64,000 nucleotides of DNA from Isoetes taiwanensis (Eukaryota > Streptophyta > Lycopodiopsida > Isoetales > Isoetaceae): NCBI GenBank assembly GCA_021234155.1, contig JAJEKV010000063.1, forward strand, positions 6,199,710-6,263,709, written 5' to 3'. The position numbers were made by a program, and so were the translations under genes. Below the pieces are notes generated by a model, which saw nothing but the letters and a program-made list of their open reading frames with translations, did no database searches and had not been told where the DNA came from. Below, piece after piece: positions 44,164 through 53,779 of the stretch (its first letter is position 1; every line of letters starts with the position of its first letter).

Positions 44164-44514
44164 TTGGGGTTACATAGTCGTGGGGTTTGGAATCTCAGCC
44201 CTCTACTATGTGAACCATTAATTGGACATTTACTTTAGAACTCTCGGTGTAATGCCTTGCCTTGTATCTGTGCCATTGCTTTGGGGCTACATAGTCATGG
44301 GGTTTGGAATCTCAGCCCTCTACTATGTGAACCAGTAATTTGGCCTTTACTAGAGATTGCTAGGTGTATATGCTGTATTATGTAGTGTGCCAAGGCTTTG
44401 GGGATGCATAATTTTGGGGTTTGGAATCTCAGCCCTCTATTATGTGAACCATTAACTTGGCTTTTACTAGTGAATGCTAGGTATAATACCTCACCATATA
44501 TGTGCGTCAGGCGA
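44164..44514. repeat. Three-copy 117-bp tandem repeat
   Basis: Units start at 44,164, 44,281 and 44,398, each with GGGGTTTGGAATCTCAGCCC then TCTA(C/T)TATGTGAACCA. Divergence between units is visible. No ORF crosses all three. Confidence 0.88.
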
Positions 44515-44703
44515 AGGGCATGGGCCTGGTTTAAACCAGGACAGACAAATTCTCAATTTCTAACTAGGTTTAGTTCTTGAAGTATAGTATTTGCTAGATT
44601 AGACCCTAGCAAGTATTTTGTAAAAATTTTTTAGTATAACAACCAACACATAACTACTATTAACATTAATTAACACAACCATTGGGTCCAACACATTTAA
44701 ATT

Positions 44704-44964
44704 CAAATTTCCCTTAAACCCCCTTTGGTTTGGGTGCATATTCACACGGGGGGTGACGTAGGGCAGCGAGAGCCCTTATGATTATATTTTGCACGTACAA
44801 AATCAACACCATATAGTATTTTGCTTGAAATCTTATAGTATTTTGCAAATCTTGTTATACAGTATAGCAAATTTTGTACTTGCATACCCCACAAACGAGG
44901 AACTTTACGTACGGACACCCCGTGTGAATATGCACCCAAACCAAAGGGGGTTTAAGGGAAATTG
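44704..44964. mobile_element. Foldback/MITE-like element, about 47-bp TIRs (family F, copy 1)
   Basis: Left arm (44,704-44,752) includes CCCCCTTTGGTTTGGGTGCA then TATTCACACGGGG. The right arm (44,918-44,964) is its reverse complement with one length difference. The 165-bp interior is AT-rich. No clean target duplication is seen. Related copies are at 47,960-48,290 and 49,412-49,550. Confidence 0.82.
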
Positions 44965-47155
44965 AAGCTTTAGGACATGCAAGATATTATGATGGGTATG
45001 ATGCTTCTACTCGATGCAACATCTTGGTCAAACTTACTTAACTCATGCAGCAACAATTTGGATGTAGAGCGAGGCAGGCGAGCAGTGGATCATGGCTTTT
45101 GAATTGGACCCAAAAAATGGTTCTTTGCTTCCAAATACCTATGCTTCAGTTCATATGAGATAAAGGGGAAGATGACTAATTTGTGATACGGGACTACTTA
45201 TTCCATAAGTATAAGACCCCCTAAAACAAGAAACCACGAATGAAGAAATCTTCGCTACACATATATCCTGGAAAAAAATATCTGCTTACCATAATGATGA
45301 AGAACTCCATAAAGAATTCAACAGCAGATACGGCCTTTAGTCTGCGAGCTTCATCTGGATGATGCATGGCATGGACCATTGCTTAGATTATCAAGCTAGG
45401 TCACCTGTTGCAGTGGCCGGATCCAAATGCACGAAGCTCGTCTATGCCCAAAATAAAAAAGTTGGAGAAAACGGAAATGGGGTTTAGATTTAGCAATTCA
45501 ACGATCTTCAAGCTCTTGCATATTAGACAAATATGCTCCTGTATTTCCAATACTGAAGCAAGAAATCCCCAGGATTAAAGGATGATCTGCGATGGACTTA
45601 CAACGGCCGCAAGACATACACTCAAGAACCTTAAAATAAAATTTTCGATCCCTAAATAAGCATTGCATATCCTTACAAGAGGCTAGAGAATTAGAAAATG
45701 CCATTAATGACTAATATTGTGTATGCGCACTCTAGGTGTATTAATCAGTAGACCTCATCAAATATGCCTATCAAATCACATGAAAACAATGCCATGGTTC
45801 CACCTAGCAGTTCTAGTGTGAAATCGAATTCTAGTACTCAAGAATGCCAGTTCAACCTATATAGAGCCAAAAAAACCTCTTAGATCGAATTCAAAATGAT
45901 TAATCATTGCAAACCTTTAAGAAACAGAAAAGCCAAAAGAACATATGCCAAATAATGATGGATAAAAAAGGTAACAACATTGCGTTCAACACATTATATA
46001 GAAACAACAATCAAGTCATCCCCATATTGAGCATTAACATTTGTATTGCATGGAAGTAAGCATGTACATACATCCACATTAATGTTTAGATGTAAGCATC
46101 TACAAAATCAACATCAATGTACATAATCTTCATGGTCAAGCCCAATTAGTGAATGCCTATGTAACCTTCATGGTAATGATTCTAATATCAAATTCCCAAA
46201 TGTGAGGAAAGAACAACACTCTGTTGCTTATGAAACAATATATCACAGGATGGGATGACAAAAGAAAAGATGCTGGATGCTTCTTCCAGGACCACTAATT
46301 TCTTAGTTTCACAATGTTGTATGAAGATCTGGCTGCTGTAAGCTCCTTATATCGCTGCTCCTTCAAAACGAATGCTCTGGATTGAATCGAATGACTTTAT
46401 CCCAAATAAATTAAGAAAATCCTGTTCAAAACTTTTTCTACAAACCTCAACACATAGATCAACGTTATATTTGAATCAAAGGAAATGGATTAGCCCAGGC
46501 CGCTCAAAACATTTGCAAAAATTATTCAGAAGTTGAGGTGCAGTGAGGATTTCGAAAGTTTTATATAAGAAGCTAATTAGCTGAACTTGTCTCCCCACCT
46601 TCGGCATCATGAATGTAGATAGATAACGTTTTCGCTAGAATATCACAAATAGTTAACTAGTAGTTATCATGTCAATGAAGTTAGATCTATCAGTTAAACA
46701 GTAGTTCTATCACAGCCAAATTAGATCATATAGTTTTGTTTTTGTTCTGAGGAAGAAATAAGGGCTTATGTTGGCAAGAAATCCAAACTATTAGAAAACG
46801 TGGACATAGTCAATGTCCCTTATATAAAGAAATCAGATTATGTGACCATACCCTTTCAATTTCTAAGTCGTCTTAGTCTTACTCTGTAATGATATCTGCT
46901 TTAACAGTTACTTCGATGCCAATTGAACCAGAAAACGAAAAGAAGATGTGCCAATTTGATAGAAATGGAAGGTACAATATTATGCAATTAGCAGTAGCAA
47001 TATGTAGCATAATAACAGAGCGTTTTCTTTGTGTTTTTGTACGCTTTTCACTAAGGTTTTCCTATGATTTCGTGATGTATTCAAATGGATGTACTAATGC
47101 GTACATCTAGAGTGCACCATTTCTGAGCCATTGATTTTAGCCTTTTTTTTTTTCC
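44965..47155. other. Intergenic DNA
   Basis: AT-rich, with no convincing ORF, TIR or LTR. The frame at 46,889-47,110 (73 codons) shows no motif. Confidence 0.5.
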
Positions 47156-47326
47156 AATGGTCAACAACCAATGGCTCACAACAAAAGCCCTTTTTTTGTG
47201 TGTGTGGTGCATAATGGTCAACAACCAATGGCTCACAACAAAAGCCCTTTTTTAGTGCATGTGGTGCATAATGGTCAACAACCAATGGCTCACAACAAAA
47301 GCCCTCTTTTTGTGGGCTTGAAGGGC
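47156..47326. repeat. Three-copy 57-bp tandem repeat open on both strands
   Basis: Units start at 47,156, 47,213 and 47,270, each AATGGTCAACAACCAATGGC then TCACAACAAAAGCCC. The unit is exactly 19 codons, so plus (HNGQQPMAHNKSPF) and minus frames both stay open and look like short repeat proteins. I take this as a by-product of the period. Confidence 0.9.
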
Positions 47327-47930
47327 GCATGTAGTGCAGTTTCCCCGCCGGCAACACATTTCTTATCATAACTTTTGATCCAGAGCTCTGTTTAAGATGA
47401 TTTTTATTGCGTTGGAAAGCTCTCTCCGAGATCTTTTTGATGGTGTATGATATGGATATGTTTGGTTAAGTTGTCTATGCTAAAACAGCAATTTCTCGGC
47501 CGGGTTGGTAGGCTTTCACATCCTAACAGCTGATTAATACAGGATTGCGCTATTGGATATTGTTTTATGGCTCATTCCGAATGAAGCTTCCAAAAAATTA
47601 CCATGCATTTTTAGATTTTGAGACAGTTATTAAGCAAATTCCAAGGCTTCTAGATCCTTGTGTTAACAAGCAGAAAAGTTTCCCACTTTGGTTTCTCACC
47701 ACAAGAATCCATGGAGGCCAAACGCTGCTGTTAAATTCCAGTTGAAAAATGTTTGTGTATGGGTGTTGCAAACTTTATGACTTTCAGAATAATGGGATCA
47801 ATCTGCTCTATCTTTATGGTAACTTTTACTTATGTTCTATTTGTTTTATTGTGATGAAATTCAAAAGCTACGGGTGATGAAAGCCTCAAATGAATTCTAG
47901 TTTTTTTCTGGTTTGAATTCCAAAATTTTT
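47327..47930. other. Intergenic DNA
   Basis: A short frame (47,545-47,745) has no recognised domain. No element boundary found. Confidence 0.45.
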
Positions 47931-47959
47931 GTCACACCCGGGGGGGGGGAGGGGGGGAA

Positions 47960-48290
47960 TCCCCCCACACATAACAACCATTGACATTAACAACCAACAC
48001 ATAACTACCATTGACATTAATTAACATAATCATTGGGTCCACCACATTTAAATTAAAATCCCCCTTAAACCCCCTTTGGTTTGGGTGCATATTCACACGG
48101 GGTGACTCCGGGCAACGAGAGCTATTGGATAGGCATATTCACCCCTTATTCCTTAATCTACACCGTACGTAAAGTTCTTTGTTTGTGGGGTATGCAAGTA
48201 CAAAATTTGCTATATTGTATAACAAGATTCGCAAAATACTATAAGATTTCAAGCGAAATACTATATGGTTATGTGCACATAGGGCTAAGG
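47960..48290. mobile_element. Family F foldback-like element, copy 2 (one arm)
   Basis: The flank (CAACACATAACTA-CATT), the left arm (TTAAACCCCCTTTGGTTTGG) and the first 25 bp beyond it match copy 1 in the same direction. The interior word GGGGTATGCAAGTACAAAAT lies in the opposite direction to copy 1. The right arm is missing or degenerate. A G-run just before it (47,941-47,960) is unusual. Confidence 0.7.
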
Positions 48291-50121
48291 GGCAACATTG
48301 CAATAACTATGTTTCAATCCAAAGGGCATTACAAAGTTTGGAATGACATACACAACTTCTGTCGTGACTGAGATCTAGAAACATTCTGTATCTCACAAAT
48401 GTCATATAACTTTCTGGCTTTAAAGTAATCCCAGTAGTTGATGCTGAAATGAATAAAGTAAGGTTCTGTAACGATATATAGAATATCATCAGACAAATAA
48501 AACCTGAATTGTCTGCTATATTAGGAGATTTTAACATCGACATGTTAATCTGCAAAAGTTTTGATCAGGCTCCGAAGTTCCAATGGTTTGGCACATATAG
48601 TTATTTAAGCTTTCTGTTCTTTTTTTTTTTTTTGCCAAGAAATCATATGATATATGAGCTATGCTATGACCGTGGTAGTTTGAAAATAGAGTTGCTATTT
48701 TTTTTTTCCTTTTTTTTTGGGTGCGCTGCAACATATGTTCATGAATTTTTGCACTTGCCCTACTTGATCGTAAAGCAGGCCAATTAGTCTAAGGAAAGCA
48801 TGGTTTCACCTCAACTTGACAAACACGAATTGTTAAATAAACTTGTTAAAGAATTAGAATCCATTCAATATACACATCTTTAATTTACCAATAAACATAC
48901 TGATAAAAAAAAAAAAGAAACTAGCAGGCTTGGAGGTAAGGTTGGATGGTTCCAGGTGACGAGGAGGGCGTAGATAGGAAGAAAAAAGATAAGGTAGATT
49001 GTACTTTGGTCTATTGGAAATAGATTGAAAGAGTTGCTAGTTAGTGCTTGCTTTCTTATAATTGAGGTGGCAATTTTCTACTAAGTTTTTCCTCAATATA
49101 ATATAGGAACTTGCCTTGGAAAAGCAAAGTAGCTTATGAAGAGTTGTTCTTTAGAGGGAGAGTTTCCAAGGATCTACTTGATGTTGTGATGTCTTAATTT
49201 ATTTTGTTGTGCATTTGCTAGGAGTGTGGTATTATCTGTGTTGTATTATGCCCCCTTTTTTTACCTTTAATGTCTTCACGGAAATCATTATGTTTCTCTA
49301 TTTGGTATCACCACTTGAACTCAAATGTAAGTACATCCCATAGATGCAAGCTTTAGATTGTACAATATTAAAGTTCACAATTCTAAATAGAACGTTTGCG
49401 ATTGTAGAGAGCCATCAAGAGCTATTGGATGGGCATATTTGCAAGTTATTCCTTGATGTAAACCGTAGCTAGCAATCCTCGTTTGTAGGATATGGTTGTA
49501 CAAGTTTTCATATACTATATGACGAGGTTTGCAAAATACCCAAACCAAAGGGCTCTCTCTCTTTTTTTTTTTTTTTTTTTTTTTTATGTAAATGGTACAA
49601 AGCCCTTATTCAACCAATTAGTGAAGGGCATAGTAAGATACACAACCCGCTAATGCAGTACTTCATTGGAGCTCTCTCAACCTCTTCCTTGCTCATTGGT
49701 ACTATGGGAACCGCTGCTTTTCCAAAGGTACTATAACAATGGCCACAACCTCTTTCCAACATCCAAGTACTATGGAAGATAACTTCTACGTTTCTTACAA
49801 TCAGCTACTTATGTAACCACTTTCATGCCCCGCTAACCTCAAAAAAAGGACTGGCCCTGAGATAAGTCAATTTAAATCTTGTTCATGTAAATTGCCATGC
49901 TAATAATGCTATGCAAAGGACTCCAATCCACTACTACACCCAGAGCTAAAATTCCCATGAAGATCCTCCCTCCGCAAGTTACAGCTGTTCAGGTGATGAC
50001 TAATAGAAGAATACTACCTAGCCACCACTACAAACACCTGTGTTGGAATTAAAAACCAAGTGTAGTCCATCTGCATTTAACTCCAGCAGGGTTGTCCCGT
50101 ACTAGTGCCAAGCATAGTAGA
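48291..50121. other. Intergenic DNA with a diverged family F copy
   Basis: About 49,412-49,550 repeats the family F interior in degraded form (AGAGCTATTGGAT-GGGCATATT and, at the end, ACCCAAACCAAAGGG). A T-run of over 20 bases lies near 49,561. No gene recognised. Confidence 0.55.
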
Positions 50122-50196
50122 AGCCTCCTGCCTCCTAAAGATATGTAGCCTCCTGTCTCCTAAAGATATGTAGCCTTCTGTCTCCTAAAGATATGT
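50122..50196 (+). repeat. Three-copy 25-bp repeat at the LINE 5' junction
   Basis: AGCCTCCTGCCTCCTAAAGA then TATGT occurs three times with single-base changes (50,122, 50,147, 50,172). The last copy abuts the first LINE codons (LYGVEVWG). Confidence 0.9.
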
Positions 50197-51013
50197 TGTA
50201 TGGGGTAGAGGTCTGGGGGCCAGCGATTAGCAAGGGTACTTGGGATAAGCTAGAGAGGGTGCAAAAGGCTTTCCTGACATACAGCCTAGGCGTCAAGGAC
50301 ACGGTGCCTTATCCAATTTTGTTGTATGAGACTAGCTTTTGGCCCTCGCAAAGATTCGCTATCATGCGCAGCACCTTTATTTTCCATAAGGTTGACGAAA
50401 TGGATGCACACCATCTTCCTCCCCGAGCTCTGTTATTGGCACAAGGGCCGCAACGTCTGAAGAGAGTATGGCAAGAGCATTGTAGGGGATGGTTCGCACG
50501 ATGGTCCATAGACTATCAACACATTGTGGATATGTCGGATATCGCAGAGCAAGAGTCGATTTGAATGCGCCGCTTTGTCGCCTCTCGTGGATGCGCCCAC
50601 TCTTGCAAAGCCCAAAACAGAGCACTACCACACACAGGTCAATCCTTCGCTTGAACACGGCCCCCACAGTATCTGAAGGCACACATTTTCACCAAGAAAT
50701 GAAGAGCTATAGCTGCAATAAGGACAGGGTCCCACCATCTCGCATTGAGACAAAATACCGGGTACGGATGGAGGGCGGGGATCCCCCGCATGAGAGATTA
50801 TGCCGCTTTGTCACATGCGAGATAGTAGAAGATGAATACCATGCTCTACAGAATGCCCAAAGATATGCACACATCCGAGCAGCTCATGCCGATCTCAGAT
50901 GCTCTGAGATAGCAATTCACCAACTGCTGGCTTCGCCAATGGTGGCACGTCTTGCATCCTACATTCTGCAAGTCTCCACCGTCAGGGAGTCCCTCACATC
51001 ACAGGGAATTTGA
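50193..51013 (+). pseudogene. LINE ORF2 C-terminal remnant, frameshifted
   Basis: The first frame (to 50,564) reads MLYGVEVWGPAISKGTWDKL, the usual segment after plant LINE reverse transcriptase, then LERVQKAFLTYSLGVK. The frame slips near 50,560. The second frame carries SRIETKYRVRMEGGDPPHER and the zinc-knuckle remnant LCRFVTC...EDEYHALQ, ending at a TGA at 51,011. The knuckle has lost its final cysteine (NAQRYAHIRA where CPAYEHIRA is expected). This is not active. The start Met comes from the junction repeat, not from the LINE. Confidence 0.82.
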
Positions 51014-51038
51014 GCGCCCAAATAGGGCCTCTCAACGC

Positions 51039-51091
51039 CTACTACAAGGGTTTTTCCTCCCATACGGGGGATTTTTTCATCCCAGTGGTAG
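51039..51091 (+). other. LINE 3' stem-loop, second copy
   Basis: CTACTAC (51,039-51,045) pairs with GTGGTAG (51,085-51,091) with one G-U. The inner arms are CCTCC and GGGGG. The arm sequences differ from those at 16.05 kb while pairing is kept. Confidence 0.7.
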
Positions 51092-51245
51092 AGACACATT
51101 GTACAGGGTTTCTGTGGTTTTATTTTGTGTTTGGAAACTTTCCGCTATATTGTACCGTCTCATAGGCCAGTTGGTCTCCGTGGACGTTAAAATATACTTC
51201 CTTCCTTCCTTCCTACACATACCACTATTTACAGTGCCATCTGTA

Positions 51246-52909
51246 TGTGACGTTCTAGGCATTTATACGGTATACGTATGCACGCCGGGACACGTCACTA
51301 GGACATAAGGGGGTAATTGTCTAGGTGGGAGTCGACCACAATGGTTTTATTTAGCTATGTTAATAAATCCATTGTGGATAATTATAAAGTATATAGCCTA
51401 ATTACCCTAATTAAGCTGAATTAGTTAATTAGCACCAACAAGGGGGTGCCACTTGGCCCAAATCGATTGGGCAAGGCATGGTTTCCATTTTGGACACCCA
51501 AATTAGGGCTTTTGTGCCCCAATTCAAATTAGGAGCAGCTGGAGATGAAGGAGAGGAGCTGTTGGGCTTCAAGGAGCGAGCTTGAGCCCAAAGACTCTAT
51601 TCTTTAACGCCAAGGACTGTTGCTGACCCCCCGAATCGCCGGACACCCACTAGCTGTCGCTGCCACCCTAGTTACAGCAAGATGGAAGCACCCCACGATA
51701 ATGGTTCCAGCCGAAACACTGGTTAGTAGTAGTTTAGCTTGTGAATTCTAGGGTAGCGCCCCTGTTGGGCACTTGATGTGTTGTTCTGTCTGTTCTCTCT
51801 GTGTTTTAATGGTAGGAACTAACCCTTCATTGTAAAGGTAAGTTCTCTTTATATTCTAAATCTGGTTTGGTTCTTAAAAAGGATAGATTGATAGTTCTTT
51901 GTATGGTATCACTCTGAAAATGGTGGAATTAAGGGCGGGGTAGAGACCTCTGAACTCATATACGATAGTATGTTCCTAGATAGAACCCCTCGTAATTCCC
52001 AATAATTGCGGCTCAGTACAAGAGCCCACCGGTCATAGACGCTATGGACCGGCTTAGCACCGCACAAGGAACACAAGGTGAAGTGGGGGTGGGGTCTTGC
52101 ACCAACATAAAAGGCTCATGAGACTCCTACATTGGGCTAGGCCCCGATAGCCTGGCCACGTGGGGGCCTGTATGGGTCCTGACACTCCACAGGTGTAGTG
52201 GTGTGACCCGTATGGGGCACCATGCACTTTGAGTAGATTTAGGGTGAGTAAGTTGGGTGCGGATGCGGGGTCGCCGATGCGGCACGTATTCTCTAGCTCA
52301 CCCATGGAACCACCGTGATTCCGAAGGGGACGCTTCCCCGACCTGCCTCATCTGGACCGGGGGCTTCATGAACCCCCTGGAGTAGGCTCGCCAGGTGATG
52401 CCTCGAGCCCGCGTCTCCCAAGGCTATAGCGGCCATAGCGTGAATTGACCCATCCGCAAAGTGTGCACGAGGGGCGGATGGAGTGGACAACCCTAGCCGA
52501 TGTTCTATGCCGCCAACGCCATGCCAAGACTCGGTCACTGATCTCTTGAGGCCCAACCGCCGGTCGATCCTCACCGAGTCCGAGCCGGGTAGAACCCGAG
52601 GTTTGGGTGTTTTCTTAGTTTTAGATGCATATTCTTTGCCGTTGGTATTTGGATGGATGAGCCACCCTTCGTGGTGGTTGATTTTATATGATTTATGATG
52701 TGTGCTAACCTTGTATTCATGCTTCCGCGACGTAGGAGTCCCATTGAAGGCGTGGGCCGAATGACCCCTTCGTGTCCTTCTTTCGGGCACCATATTATGG
52801 GTGGCCGGAATAGACGGAGGGCCCTGCTCATGGTGAGATGGTCGCCATGGGAGGGGAAAGTCCCCATATGTATACGACCGGGAGTCGTATATATTCAGGG
52901 AGCGTCACA
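51246..52909 (+). repeat. Gypsy E 5' LTR
   Basis: 1,664 bp. It differs from the 3' LTR in scattered substitutions and in a short unit (GCGCCCAAGGA type) repeated more often in the 3' copy near 60,170-60,230. ORFs inside are LTR sequence shared by both copies. Confidence 0.92.
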
Positions 52910-52910
52910 G

Positions 52911-52922
52911 TGGTATCAGAGC
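52911..52922 (+). other. Gypsy E primer-binding site
   Basis: TGGTATCAGAGC one base after the 5' LTR. A hairpin follows at 52,924-52,947 (ATGATTCTGGT and ACCGGAATCAT). Confidence 0.94.
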
Positions 52923-53362
52923 CATGATTCTGGTTGACCGGAATCATAGCACTGGCCAAACTCTAACTCGTAGTTCGTCGGCTAGGTAGGAGGCTAAGCT
53001 AGTGTGATTGTTAGTTCTTTGATGTTTGGCTTTGTGTTAGGTTAAAGTAAGAAATTGTAGGTTTAAAGAAGTTAGGGCGACTGGAGGACCCAAGTTTGGA
53101 GGGGCTATAACTTTTTGTAGGTAGCTGGGATGAAGGCGGAAATGGCTCCATTGGATCGGGCGTACCCAAATACCCTAGGACAGTCGTTAGCTGGCGAAAA
53201 ATGGTCAAGGAGGGGCCCCGAAAGTCAACTCGGGCGCCGCCTGCTTTTCGGCGACTCAGGATCATGGTAGGAGCGCGTATAATGCCGTCGGCGCCCGACC
53301 GTATAAAACGCGTATTTTGACCGTATAAAAATGTTCGTATTTTTTTTATATACATATTATTT

Positions 53363-53436
53363 TGGCGCCCCACTCCAGATTTGAACCCATGACCTCTCAA
53401 CTCCAAGCCTAGGTGCCTACCACCACACCAAGCTCT
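53363..53436 (-). other. tRNA-like segment (Pol III A and B boxes)
   Basis: On the minus strand TTGGTGTGGTGGTAGGC (A box) is followed after about 30 bases by ATGGGTTCAAATCTGG (B box). The order and spacing are those of a tRNA or tRNA-derived SINE head. Stems are imperfect, so it is probably not a working tRNA. Confidence 0.55.
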
Positions 53437-53523
53437 CTCTTGAATGTAGTATATGTGTTTCACATATTTCTTATACACATATAGTACTCTATTTCTTTGC
53501 ATAGCAACTTTTATATAAAAAGG

Positions 53524-53592
53524 TACTATGGGGTCTTGAACCCCTGATCTTCTGCACCCAAACCAACACCTTTACCAATAAGCCAACTTCTT
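53524..53592 (-). other. Second tRNA-like segment
   Basis: On the minus strand TTGGCTTATTGGTAAAGG (A box, D-arm-like) is followed by GGGGTTCAAGACCCC (B box with a 4-bp T stem). It lies about 90 bp from the first tRNA-like segment and in the same direction. The anticodon arm does not fold clearly. Confidence 0.55.
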
Positions 53593-53698
53593 TCTTGAAG
53601 GGATATAACCCTTTTTCTAGTATTTATAGTGCATCTATTTCCCTATTTAAATTAGAGGCGTGCCTTTGGTAAACCCACGAAGTGGAGGCGCCATAACC

Positions 53699-53779
53699 GT
53701 CGGAGCAAGCTCTCTCGCCATAGCCGCCGGAGCAAGTTCTCTCGCCATAGCCGCCGGAGTAAGCACTCTTGCTATAGCT
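53699..53779. repeat. Three-copy 27-bp tandem repeat
   Basis: GCCGGAGCAAGTTCTCTCGC then CATAGCC, with substitutions, at 53,699, 53,726 and 53,753. Confidence 0.88.

Larger units (their letters stand above)
50193..51215 (+). mobile_element. 5'-truncated LINE, 3' end with (TTCC)n tail
   Basis: Contains the ORF2 C-terminal region in two frames, the 3' hairpin (51,039-51,091), the phrase CATAGGCCAGTTGGTCTCCG (51,161-51,180) shared with the LINE at 16.1 kb, and the tail CTTCCTTCCTTCCTTCC (51,198-51,214). RT and endonuclease are lost. Confidence 0.85.

Noticed and set aside
50193-50564. LINE frame as an intact short protein
   Set aside because: It is a 5'-truncated ORF2 end whose first Met comes from the junction repeat.
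51246-52909. Frames of 98-166 codons repeated near 60.6-61.5 kb
   Set aside because: Shared by both gypsy E LTRs on both strands and frame-shifted between copies.
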